DNA from: Hyphomicrobiales bacterium
GTDB taxonomy: Bacteria > Pseudomonadota > Alphaproteobacteria > Rhizobiales > Xanthobacteraceae
DNA: 64,000 bases
NCBI GenBank assembly: GCA_016713235.1
Contig: JADJPN010000003.1
Location: 587,855-651,854 of the forward strand
Direction of reading: 5' to 3'
Below, one piece after another: positions 36,773-46,000 of this stretch. The notes under the pieces are model-generated. The model was not told where the DNA came from. It ran no database searches and was given only the letters and a program-made list of their open reading frames with translations. Each line of letters starts with the position of its first letter. Within the stretch, counting starts at the first letter, position 1. A program made the position numbers and the translations under genes.

Positions 36773-39196
36773 ATGACTGATCTGATCAACCTCGATCATT
36801 ATGCGCTAGCAGAAGCACAATCGCTTCTCGCGAAGTACAGCGATACGCCGCAGCGCGTCTTGCTCGATCAGGCGTCCGCGCTCGCGCGTGAGGGTCACGG
36901 CAGCAGTATTTCTTTTTCGCGCAAGGTTTTCATCCCGCTCACGCAATTGTGCCGGGACACCTGCGGTTACTGCACATTCGCAAAGACACCGAAGCGGCTG
37001 AAAGCAGCTTACTTGTCTCCCGGAGAAGTGTTGACTCTTGCGAAGCAGGGCGAGGCGGCAGGCTGTACGGAGGCGTTATTTACGCTCGGTGACAAACCAG
37101 AGCTGCGATACGAGACGGCGCGCAAAGCGCTAGCCGAGCTTGGCTACTCCTCCACGCACGACTATCTCGAAGCGATGTGCGCGCTGGTGATGGAAAAAAC
37201 CACGCTCCTCCCGCACGTAAACGCCGGCGTAATGACGGAAGAAGAGATTGGCCGCTTTCGGCGGGTGAGCGTGTCGCAAGGGATCATGCTGGAGTCGATT
37301 TCGTCCAGACTCTGCGCACCAGGCGGTGCGCATTACGGCTCTCCCGATAAAGATCCTGTAGTTCGCATGAGGATGATCGAAGCCGCGGGAAGGCAGAAGG
37401 TGCCGTTCACCAGCGGTATTCTGATTGGAATCGGCGAGAACAGGCTGGAACGAATTCAGTCGCTGCTCTTGCTGCGTGATCTGCATCGGCTCTACGGCCA
37501 TATTCAAGAGGTCATCGTCCAGAATTTCCGGGCGAAGCCGGCGACGCGGTTCTCTTCGAAAGAAGAACCGGACCTCGACGATCTGATCTGGACCGCAGCA
37601 GTCGCGCGTCTCATCCTGGGTCCGGACATGAATATCCAGGTTCCGCCGAACCTGAGCTATGCGGAGTTTCCGGAACTTCTTCGTGCTGGCATCAACGATT
37701 GGGGTGGTGTCTCGCCCGTCACCGTCGATCACGTCAACCCCGAAGCAGCATGGCCAGCGATTGCAAAGCTGCGCGCTGAAACTGCGCAAGCGGGCTTCTC
37801 GCTCGTCCCACGGCTTGCTGCCTATCCGGGTTTCGTTGATTCCAACTGGCTCAGCGCAGATATTTTGCGCCGGGCATCTAAACTGATCGATAGCTGCGGT
37901 TTTGTGAGGGAAGACGAGTGGTCGCCGGGTTCGCTCGAACCCATTCCCACGCCGGCCATGTCAATCGGATCCGCAAGAGCGTTCGATCGCACAGTTCATC
38001 AAGCCATGACAGGCGAGCGGCTGAATGAGCACGAGATCGCTGGCCTGTTCGGCGCAAGAGACAGCGCCGTCGAGGAGATCGTGGCGGCTGCGGACGAATT
38101 GCGTGCGCGCGTAAGCGGGCAAGTCGTGCGCTATGTGGTCAATCGCAATATTAACTACACCAATGTTTGCATATATCGTTGCAGCTTCTGCGCATTCTCG
38201 AAGGGAAAGAGTCACGAACAGTTACGTGGTAAGCCCTACGACATATCGCTAGGCGAAGTTGCGCGCCGCGTCCGTGAGGCGTGGAACAGGGGCGCGACCG
38301 AAGTATGCATGCAGGGTGGCATCAACCCGCATTACACCGGCCGGACCTATCTCGATCTCGTCAGAGCGGTGAAAGACGAAGTGCCGGAGATGCACGTCCA
38401 TGCATTCTCGCCGCTGGAGATCACGCAGGGCGCGTCGACTTTAGGCATTTCGGTTGCCCGCTTTCTCGGTATGCTGCGGGACGCAGGCTTGGGCTCTTTG
38501 CCCGGCACCGCCGCGGAAATTCTCGACGATGACGTGCGCAAGGTTATCTGCGCCGACAAGGTGAATACGGCTGAGTGGCTTTCGGTAGTTAGAACCGCAC
38601 ATGAGTGCGGCCTGCCGACGACCTCGACCATCATGTTCGGGCATGTCGAGCAGCCGATCAGCTGGGCGCGTCATCTGCTCGCGCTGCGAGACCTGCAGAG
38701 CGATACCGGCGGAATAACTGAATTCGTCGCTCTGCCATTCGTTCATATGGAAGCGCCGATGTCGCTGCGCGGGCAGGCCAGAAAAGGTCCAACGTGGCGC
38801 GAGGTGCGTCTCATGCACGCCATCGCGAGACTTACGCTCCATCCTCTGATCACCAATATTCAGGCATCCTGGGTCAAAGTCGGTCCGGAAGGAGCAAAGG
38901 CGTTGCTCCGCGGCGGAGCGAACGATCTCGGCGGCACGCTGATGAATGAAAGTATTTCACGCGCCGCGGGAACGCAGCACGGCCAGGAGCTGGATCCGGC
39001 AAGCCTCGAGCGGATTATTTGTGACGTTGGCCGCGTGCCGTTGCAGCGAACCACTTTATATAAGAGTGCGCCAGCCGCTCAGCGCGAGAGGAGCTTTGAA
39101 GCAATGCCGCTTACCGACCTCGTACTCGATCCCTTTTCGGGACGGAGAAAAGGACAGAACGGCGCTGCGGAGATTGAAATCGGGAGAATAGCGTGA
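36773..39196 (+). CDS. fbiC: Bifunctional FO synthase (CofG-CofH fusion)
   Basis: Makes FO, the deazaflavin chromophore of coenzyme F420, from tyrosine and the ribityl-diaminouracil of flavin synthesis. It has two radical-SAM modules in one chain of 807 residues. The CofG half has its cluster motif in LCRDTCGYCTFA (Cys60, 64, 67) and the block GGVSPVTVDHVNPE near 320. The CofH half has CIYRCSFCAF (Cys466, 470, 473) and MQGGINPHYTG. Fused FbiC is typical of actinobacteria and the few F420-making proteobacteria, while archaea keep two proteins. ATG 36773 is chosen, with GGAGA just before it; TTG 36764 is an alternative. Its stop overlaps npdG by GTGA. Confidence 0.95.
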   Translation: MTDLINLDHYALAEAQSLLAKYSDTPQRVLLDQASALAREGHGSSISFSRKVFIPLTQLCRDTCGYCTFAKTPKRLKAAYLSPGEVLTLAKQGEAAGCTEALFTLGDKPELRYETARKALAELGYSSTHDYLEAMCALVMEKTTLLPHVNAGVMTEEEIGRFRRVSVSQGIMLESISSRLCAPGGAHYGSPDKDPVVRMRMIEAAGRQKVPFTSGILIGIGENRLERIQSLLLLRDLHRLYGHIQEVIVQNFRAKPATRFSSKEEPDLDDLIWTAAVARLILGPDMNIQVPPNLSYAEFPELLRAGINDWGGVSPVTVDHVNPEAAWPAIAKLRAETAQAGFSLVPRLAAYPGFVDSNWLSADILRRASKLIDSCGFVREDEWSPGSLEPIPTPAMSIGSARAFDRTVHQAMTGERLNEHEIAGLFGARDSAVEEIVAAADELRARVSGQVVRYVVNRNINYTNVCIYRCSFCAFSKGKSHEQLRGKPYDISLGEVARRVREAWNRGATEVCMQGGINPHYTGRTYLDLVRAVKDEVPEMHVHAFSPLEITQGASTLGISVARFLGMLRDAGLGSLPGTAAEILDDDVRKVICADKVNTAEWLSVVRTAHECGLPTTSTIMFGHVEQPISWARHLLALRDLQSDTGGITEFVALPFVHMEAPMSLRGQARKGPTWREVRLMHAIARLTLHPLITNIQASWVKVGPEGAKALLRGGANDLGGTLMNESISRAAGTQHGQELDPASLERIICDVGRVPLQRTTLYKSAPAAQRERSFEAMPLTDLVLDPFSGRRKGQNGAAEIEIGRIA

Positions 39197-39864
39197 GTGA
39201 TGAAATGCAGACTATTTGTATCGTAGGTGGCACCGGCGCTGAGGGCAGCGGCCTCGGTGCAAGATGGGCCGCGCATGGCCACCGCGTGATTATCGGCTCG
39301 CGCGACGAGGCCAAGGCCAAAAGCACGGCCGAGGCTCTCAACGCGTTGACCGGCGGGAAGAATGTCGCGGCGATGGACAGCCGTTCGGGTGTCAAAGAAG
39401 CGTCGGTCGTAGTGCTGACTGTCCCGTACTCGGCGCAAAAGCCGACCGTCGAAGGCTTGAAGGATGTTCTCGCCGGCAAGGTTTTGATCGATGTGACGGT
39501 TCCTCTTGTGCCGCCAAAGGTCTCGCAAGTGCAACTGCCGGAAAGCGATTCGTGCGTCGTCGCCGTGCAGAAACTCCTGGGCGATCAGACCAAGGTGGTG
39601 TCTGCGTTTCAGAACGTCTCGGCTCACAAACTGAAGGACTTGGATTATAAGATTGATTGTGACGTACTGGTCGCGAGCGACGATGCCGAAGCGCGGCAGA
39701 TCGGGATCAGGCTCGCCGGAGATGCCGGGCTTCGTGGGGTCGATGCCGGCAGTCTCGCTAATTCCGTGATAGCGGAAAGTTTGACGTCGGCTTTGATCTG
39801 GATAAACCGTAAGTACAAGGTCCCCGATGCTGGGATTCGGATTACAGGTCTGCCAGCGGTTTAA
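39193..39864 (+). CDS. npdG: NADPH:F420 oxidoreductase (NpdG/Fno)
   Basis: Transfers hydride between NADPH and F420, charging the cofactor for LLM enzymes. It has 223 residues with a Rossmann N-terminus (CIVGGTGAEGSGLG, residues 9-22), the family block DVTVPLVPPKV and the C-terminal ESLTSALIWINRKYK. Gene overlap with fbiC and the intact cofEDC behind support the F420 role. A second copy at 58153 is about 87 percent identical by my count, a recent duplication. A hairpin follows at 39907. Confidence 0.93.
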   Translation: MSDEMQTICIVGGTGAEGSGLGARWAAHGHRVIIGSRDEAKAKSTAEALNALTGGKNVAAMDSRSGVKEASVVVLTVPYSAQKPTVEGLKDVLAGKVLIDVTVPLVPPKVSQVQLPESDSCVVAVQKLLGDQTKVVSAFQNVSAHKLKDLDYKIDCDVLVASDDAEARQIGIRLAGDAGLRGVDAGSLANSVIAESLTSALIWINRKYKVPDAGIRITGLPAV

Positions 39865-39906
39865 GACCTATCGAGATAAGTGGCCTACCGGTATTTGGTG
39901 GTGTTA

Positions 39907-39932
39907 CCCGCGACAGAAAGCCCTGTCGCGGG
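39907..39932 (+). terminator. Hairpin between npdG and cofE
   Basis: CCCGCGACAG, a six-base loop and CTGTCGCGGG form a perfect 10-base-pair stem, followed by CATAATGG without a T-tract. It may lower read-through from fbiC-npdG into cofE-cofD-cofC, splitting the F420 genes into two units. Confidence 0.55.
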
Positions 39933-39997
39933 CATAATGGTAAAAGTGCATCACCGGTTGGTGCGCCACTGAAAACTTGGCTTGGTATGGTTCGTCC

Positions 39998-40753
39998 ATG
40001 AGCGGTTTGACGCTTACGCCGTTGAAGAGCGTCCCGAAGATAAAAACGGGCGACGATATCGCGGGGATTACACTTGAAGCTGCCAGCGCTTCAAGCATCG
40101 CACTTCAGGATGGAGATGTCCTGGTTTACGCGCAGAAGATCATCTCCAAGTCCGAAGGACGCCTGATCGATCTTGCAACCGTGAATCCGTCGCCTAAGGC
40201 GAAGGAGATCGCTACCATAGCGGAAAAAGATCCGCGCATTGTCGAACTCATACTTTCCGAATCGACCGAACTCCTGCGGGCGATACCGGGTGTCATCATC
40301 GTGCAGCATAGACTGGGCCTTGTGCTGGCAAATGCCGGCATCGATCGGTCTAATGTTGATGGACAGGACCACGCACTCTTGCTTCCGATCGATCCGGATC
40401 AGTCGGCCCGTTCCATCCGTTCGGGGATCGCCAGTAAAGCCAATCGCGATATTGGCGTTATGATCATTGACAGCATAGGCCGCGCTTGGCGGAACGGGAC
40501 TGTAGGTACATTGATCGGCTCCAGTGGGGTCGAAACGTTACTCGACCTTCGCGGAAAACCAGATCTATTCGGAAAGCGGCTGGAAACGACCGAAGTCGGC
40601 TGGGGCGATGAGATGGCTGCGGCGGCTTCGCTTGTGATGGGGCAGGCTGCGGAAGGGTGGCCGATCGTTCACGCGACAGGCGGATCGTTGCGGCGGCGGG
40701 ATGCCGACAGCCGAACGCTGTTGCGTCCAAAGAATAAAGACCTGTTCCGGTGA
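39998..40753 (+). CDS. cofE: F420-0:gamma-glutamyl ligase (CofE)
   Basis: GTP-dependent ligase that adds the gamma-linked glutamates of the F420 tail. It has 251 residues from ATG 39998 (MSGLTLTPLKSV), and the frame upstream is not family-like. Landmarks: DGDVLVYAQKIISKSEGR near residues 42-59, GLVLANAGIDRSNVDG and DSIGRAWRNGTVG. The protein corresponds to CofE or the N-terminal part of actinobacterial FbiB; the C-terminal nitroreductase-like domain of FbiB is absent here. Its stop overlaps cofD by GTGA. Confidence 0.94.
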   Translation: MSGLTLTPLKSVPKIKTGDDIAGITLEAASASSIALQDGDVLVYAQKIISKSEGRLIDLATVNPSPKAKEIATIAEKDPRIVELILSESTELLRAIPGVIIVQHRLGLVLANAGIDRSNVDGQDHALLLPIDPDQSARSIRSGIASKANRDIGVMIIDSIGRAWRNGTVGTLIGSSGVETLLDLRGKPDLFGKRLETTEVGWGDEMAAAASLVMGQAAEGWPIVHATGGSLRRRDADSRTLLRPKNKDLFR

Positions 40754-41706
40754 GCGGCAACACAAACCAAGTGCTCGCGCTTGCGGGTGGTGTCGGCGGC
40801 GCCAAGCTCGCGGCTGGGCTTCAGCAGTTAAAGGGTGGTGACCTCATCGTGCTGGTCAACACGGCCGATGACTTCGAACATCTCGGCCTGCATATTTCGC
40901 CGGACCTCGACACGGTGATGTACACGCTCGCCGGCCGCGCAAATAAATCGCAGGGCTGGGGTCTCGAAGGCGAGACCTGGAGTTTTATGGATCAGCTTGA
41001 AGGGTTGGGCGGCCCTACATGGTTCAGGCTCGGGGATCGCGATATCGCCACGCATTTGCTGCGAACGCAGAAGCTTGCCGAAGGGATCCCGCTGTCCCTG
41101 GTTACGCAAGATCTGTGCCGCGCCTTTGGCGTCAAGGCGAAAGTGTTGCCGATGTCAAACGATCCGGTGAGAACCATCGTTCATAGCGGCGATCTTGCTA
41201 TTTCTTTCCAGGAGTATTTTGTCCGCCTTGCTTGTGGGCCGGTCGTCGATCAGCTCGAATTCCGCGGTGCGAGTAGCGCGAAGCGCAACGATGAGATTGT
41301 TGGGCTGAAGGCGAGTTCACTCGATGCGGTCGTTATCTGCCCGTCAAATCCGTATCTCAGCATCGATCCGATCCTGCATGTTCCGGGGATGCGCCGGTGG
41401 CTGAAGGATCAGAACGTACCCATCATTGCCGTTTCGCCGATTGTTGCCGGTCTGGCAATCAAGGGACCGGCCGCAAAGATCATGCGCGAACTGGGCCATG
41501 AACCTTCGGCAAAGGCCGTAGCAGAACACTACCGTGACCTGATCGATGGATTGATGATCGACACAAGCGACGCAGGTCTTGCGGCGCAGATCGAAGAGTT
41601 GGGAATCGAGGTGCGCGTGACCAACACCATTATGAAATCGAACTCCGATCGCGCTGTGTTGGCTGAAGCCGTGCTTCGTTTCTCATCCGACTTAAAGAAG
41701 CCATGA
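40750..41706 (+). CDS. cofD: 2-phospho-L-lactate transferase (CofD/FbiA)
   Basis: Joins the phosphoglycolic-type side chain, carried on a guanylyl group, to FO and makes F420-0 or a variant. It has 318 residues and a GTG start. Family motifs are intact: LAGGVGGAKLAAGLQQL near residue 10, NTADDFEHLGLHISPDLDTV, and RTIVHSGDLAISFQEYFV. It overlaps cofE before it and cofC after it, so the three are translationally coupled. Confidence 0.95.
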   Translation: MSGNTNQVLALAGGVGGAKLAAGLQQLKGGDLIVLVNTADDFEHLGLHISPDLDTVMYTLAGRANKSQGWGLEGETWSFMDQLEGLGGPTWFRLGDRDIATHLLRTQKLAEGIPLSLVTQDLCRAFGVKAKVLPMSNDPVRTIVHSGDLAISFQEYFVRLACGPVVDQLEFRGASSAKRNDEIVGLKASSLDAVVICPSNPYLSIDPILHVPGMRRWLKDQNVPIIAVSPIVAGLAIKGPAAKIMRELGHEPSAKAVAEHYRDLIDGLMIDTSDAGLAAQIEELGIEVRVTNTIMKSNSDRAVLAEAVLRFSSDLKKP

Positions 41707-42299
41707 GCGGCCAGCCGCTGATCGCCGTGCCATGCAAGTCGCTTGCTTTCGGAAAGTCGAGGCTGGCGGGGTTGCTCGATCAGCCTGAGCGCGAGTCTCT
41801 TTGTCGAGGACTGCTCGCTAATACGCTGCGTCTTGCCGCCGAAGTGGCCGGAAAAAACAACGTCAGGCTGGTAAGCCCCGATGCGGAGGCCAAACAAATA
41901 GCAGCAGCGCAGGAAATTGCGACGGACGCAACGAACTGGCCTGATCTTAATGCAGCATTGTCTGGTGTGCGCCAGCATGTCCTGACGTCGGGTGCGTGGA
42001 CTGAGTTATTGGTGCTTCCGATCGATATTCCGCTCGCGACGAAAGAGTCGCTACGTACTGTCATTGCAGACGATGCTGTAGTTACGATTGTCCCGGACGG
42101 CAGGGAGAGCGGCACAAACGTGTTGAAGATTCGTGAGCCGTCCCTTCGAGAATTTCAATTTGCGTATGGAGATCACAGTTTCAAAGTGCACGGCGACGCC
42201 GCAATTAAGAATGGCTGGAAACTATCAATTCATCGCCTTGAGGACCTCTCGTTTGATATCGACAATCCGGCAGATTACGTGCGCTGGGAGAAAAGGTAG
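41703..42299 (+). CDS. cofC: 2-phospho-L-lactate guanylyltransferase (CofC/FbiD)
   Basis: Activates the three-carbon phospho-acid with GTP for CofD. Short nucleotidyltransferase of 198 residues with the N-terminal signature VPCKSLAFGKSRLAGLL, LPIDIPLATKESL near 105 and VPDGRESGTNVLKI near 137. Which phospho-acid it takes (2-phospholactate, PEP or 3-phosphoglycerate) is set by few active-site residues and I cannot decide it by eye. It is the last gene of the F420 group and overlaps cofD by ATGA. Confidence 0.92.
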   Translation: MSGQPLIAVPCKSLAFGKSRLAGLLDQPERESLCRGLLANTLRLAAEVAGKNNVRLVSPDAEAKQIAAAQEIATDATNWPDLNAALSGVRQHVLTSGAWTELLVLPIDIPLATKESLRTVIADDAVVTIVPDGRESGTNVLKIREPSLREFQFAYGDHSFKVHGDAAIKNGWKLSIHRLEDLSFDIDNPADYVRWEKR

Positions 42300-42301
42300 G
42301 T

Positions 42302-42331
42302 AAAAAGGGAGCCTAGTTTTACGAGGCCCCC
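42302..42331 (-). terminator. Intrinsic terminator of the minus-strand operon
   Basis: Read on the minus strand, GGGGGCCT, a nine-base loop and AGGCTCCC (one G-U pair) are followed directly by TTTTT. It ends the operon whose last gene stops at 42361, and separates it from the convergent cofC. Confidence 0.75.
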
Positions 42332-42360
42332 TATAGAGACGTAACCTGAAGCGGGCAGGT

Positions 42361-43071
42361 TTAGTTCGTATTCAACTCGAGCAGCGTTTGCCCCTGATAC
42401 GCAGTGAAGACAGAATCGCAAATCTCGAGAATTTGAACGACTTCCAGAATCTGCTGCGGTGTCGTGCCTAGCGCGCGCGATTTGTCTTCGTGCACCTGAA
42501 TGCAGCCGTCGTTCCAGTTGTTGGAGTAGCGATGGTTCTTGAGTGTGATCGCCATGGAAATGAGCTGCACCAGACGCTCGTCCAGCGACTTCGGGGATTT
42601 CTTGATGGCGTCCGACCGCTGCAAATAGAGCTTTAGCCATTCGCCGTCCGCGCCATAGACGCGAAAACCGTTCGCAATATACGTCCGGCTTTCCACGATC
42701 TTCTGATAGATCTCGGCAGTCGAGCCTGCGAGCGGCGCTTTCAGTTCCGGGAAGTTTCCGGTTCGCCAGATGGAAACGAGCTTTTGCGCGTCCTGGAACA
42801 TACGAAGGCCGCGATAGAAATCGAGAATCTTCAGGATGAGGCGAAAGTCATCATCGTTTGCCCCGGCGCGGCGTGCGCGCTGCTGATGATATTTAGCGGC
42901 CTCGCCATAGTTGTTGATCAGATGACCTACGACAAAGACAAGCTCGCGCGACTTCTCATCGAGCTCGCCGGATTCAAGGCGCTTCATCCGGTTCTCGAAC
43001 GCATCCATCCACGTCGGGTCGCTTTGAAACTGTTCGGCATAAGTCGCGATTGCGGGGTTTTTGTCAGTCAT
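42361..43071 (-). CDS. Carboxymuconolactone decarboxylase (CMD/AhpD) family protein
   Basis: All-helical protein of 236 residues that appears to carry two CMD-like repeats: NNYGEAAKYHQQRARRAG near 54-71 and NDGCIQVHEDKSRALG near 192-207, each with the family's conserved His. The AhpD CxxC pair is not seen. CMD proteins range from ring-lactone decarboxylases to peroxidase partners, and the function here is open. It is the last gene of the minus-strand operon, 27 bases after the fused Mo-hydroxylase gene. Length is greater than PcaC, about 130 residues. Confidence 0.72.
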   Translation of the reverse strand: MTDKNPAIATYAEQFQSDPTWMDAFENRMKRLESGELDEKSRELVFVVGHLINNYGEAAKYHQQRARRAGANDDDFRLILKILDFYRGLRMFQDAQKLVSIWRTGNFPELKAPLAGSTAEIYQKIVESRTYIANGFRVYGADGEWLKLYLQRSDAIKKSPKSLDERLVQLISMAITLKNHRYSNNWNDGCIQVHEDKSRALGTTPQQILEVVQILEICDSVFTAYQGQTLLELNTN

Positions 43072-43098
43072 TTCACACCTTGTTGTAAGAGAAGGAAA

Positions 43099-46000
43099 TC
43101 ATGCGGAATGCGAACTGGCCGCAAGCAATGCTTGCCGCGTCAGATTGATCAGCAGCGGAACTTTGTATTCGTTGTCGTGAAGGGGAAGGCTGCCTTCGAC
43201 GATCGTCTCTGCCGCGGCGGAAACTAGGCTCGGCTCGAGCCTAGTTCCGGTAAGCAGCGCTTCGGCAGCAATCGCGCGCATCGGCAGCGGCGAAACCGCG
43301 CCTGCAAATATTCTGATCGAGCGCACGCGATGGTCCGACCATTCGGCGAGGACGGCGACCGACGCCTCTGCAAAATCGCCCTGCCGTAGACCGAACTTGC
43401 GAAATGCCGAGGAGGTATCCGGCACGATCGGAATTTCGATCGCTTCGATCAGTTCATGTTTCTCTAACTTGGTCAGGCCCGACCATAGGTAAAGTTCTTC
43501 GATCGGGATGTAACGGATGCCGGTCTTACCGATAACCTTGACGCGGGCATTCAGCGCAGAAAGAAGCGGCGCAAGATCGGATGGGTTTGGTGCCGCGCAG
43601 CGCTTGGCGCCGTTAATGGAGTGATGACGGTTATCGCCGAGGACCGCGAAGCACGGACAGGTAGACCCGCCGAGTTTGTAGCAGGGGAATGCGCTCCTGA
43701 AGAACCAGCAGCGCTTCTCCTGACAAAGATCACCCGCCACGGTTGCAACTCGCCGGATCTGTGCCGTGGCGATCAGGTTGATGCAGGAAACCAGTGCGGG
43801 AAAATAGCGTGCGGCGAGTTCGTTGCGCGACACGGAATCCAGCGATGTCGCGGCGCCAATTCTCAATACCGGCGCCGATTCACGCTCCAGCGAGATGCCT
43901 TGCAGATCCGGCAGGCGAGTGACATCCAGCAATTGATCGGGCGCGTAAATTCCCTGCTTCATCCCGACAAAGATGTCGGTGCCGCCAGCGACGATGCGGC
44001 TTTTCGTGTCCTTGTTCGAAGGGAATTCGAGGAGTTCGGCGATGCTGCCGGGCACCAGAATGCGCGGCGTTTTTGATTTCTCGGGCAAGCGCGCGAACTT
44101 CGTACCGACTTTTCGCAATGCCGGGAAAACGACGCCCGGATACATTACACGTACAGCCGCGACCTCCGCGTTGTAGACGCGCTTCCACGGCTTCAGGGCA
44201 GGTTTCTTGCCGTCTCTTTCCTCGAGTGCTGCCAGCACGCGATCAGGCGACATGGGCAAGGTTTTGAATCGGATGCCGGTCGCGTGAAATACAGCGTTAG
44301 CGATCGCGGCAATGGTCGCGTTGATCGTCGGCTCGGCGCCGGCTTTTGCGCCATACGGGCCTAGGGGATCATTCGTTTCGACGAGAGAAATGTCGATCTT
44401 CGGTGCGCTGCCGATGCGGGGAACTGCGTAATCGAGGAAGGACGCATTGACGGGACGGCCTTCCTCGAAAACCATTTCTTCCAGCAGCGCCATGCCAATG
44501 CCCTGCAACACGCCGCCATAGATTTGTCCTTCGACGGCGGTCGGGTTGAGCGCGCGTCCGACATCCTGCGCGACTGCCATGCGAAGCACGGTGATGCGCC
44601 CGGTGTCGCGATCGACCTCGACTTCTGCCGCCTGCGCGCCGAATACATAGGTCGCCGCGTAATTCCCTTCGCCCGTTTTCGGGTCTGGTCGCTCACCGGG
44701 CGTGGTAAAGAATCCGTCGGCTGACAGCGGCCCGACAAGCCGTGCGATCTCGGTCAGATCGGCGGTGCGATGCGGTTCGGTGCCGTGCCGCGCAACCGCG
44801 TTCTCGATCAGGATGTCTTCAACGCCGCAATTCCATTGCTGTGACAGTCCGGTAAGAATTTTCGCTCTCAAGTGTTCGGCAGCATGAAGTGTCGCATTGC
44901 CGGTAACGAAAGTGACTCGCGACGCGGCACTGCCGAGATCGTCCGGCGCCTGATCGGTATCCATGTGCGAAACCGAAACGTCGCTTGTGTTCACGCCGAG
45001 CGTTTCCGCTGCGACCTGTGCAAGCGTGGTATTCTGCCACGTGCCGGTGTCGGCCGTTTGCGTATGCACAATGATCTGGCCGTCACCGGTCAACTCGACG
45101 CGGGAGTTCGAAAAGTTTCCTTCCTGATAGATGACGCCACCGCTCGGATGAATCATCGAAGCAACACCTACGCCGCGTAACGGAGCCGGGCTGTTCCGCT
45201 TTTCGTCCCAGCGGATCATTTTTCCAACGTTCTGGAGGCAATCCGTCAGTCCGCAGGTGCTGATACGCCACTTCAGCGGCGTCACATCGCCCGGCTGATT
45301 GGCTTGCGAGATGCGATACTCGAGCGGGTCGCGGTTCAGGCGCTTGGCGATGTCGTCCATATGGCTCTCGATCGCCCATATGGTCTGCGGCGCGCCCATG
45401 CCTCGGTATTGCCCGCCGGGAACTTTGTTCGTGTAGACGAGATCGCAGTCGTAGTGCGCGCTTTCGATGCGATAAAGACAGGTCGTTCGCTGCCGCGACG
45501 CGCCGACATAGGTCGGCGCATAGGCAGTATAAGCGCCATTATCGATCTGAACGGAGACGTTACGGTTCAGAATACGGCCGTCTTCGGCGACCGCGGTCCG
45601 AATCCTGATCCGCTTGGCGTGGTCCGTTTTGCCGCTGACGAACTCATCGCGGCGGTTGAGTGTTATTTTGACCGGGTGCCTCGCTTTGATCGAAAGCATT
45701 GCGGCGAGCGCTTCTTGCTCGCAGACCTTTGACTTTCCGCCGAAGCCGCCGCCGATCTCGACCGAGCGAACGCGAACCTTATGCTCGTCGAGCGCAACGA
45801 GATGCGCAACTTCCTTGCGAATAAAGTAAGGCGCTTGCGTTGCTGTCCAGAGTTCGAGCGTGCCGGCGTCAGGGTTAAAGCGGGCAACCGTTCCGTTCGT
45901 CTCCATGCAGCAGGGCGCGACGATGCCATGCGCAAACTCGTCTTCTAGGACGAAATGCGCTTTTGCCATTGCACCAGCGATATCTCCGTAATCGGCTGAA

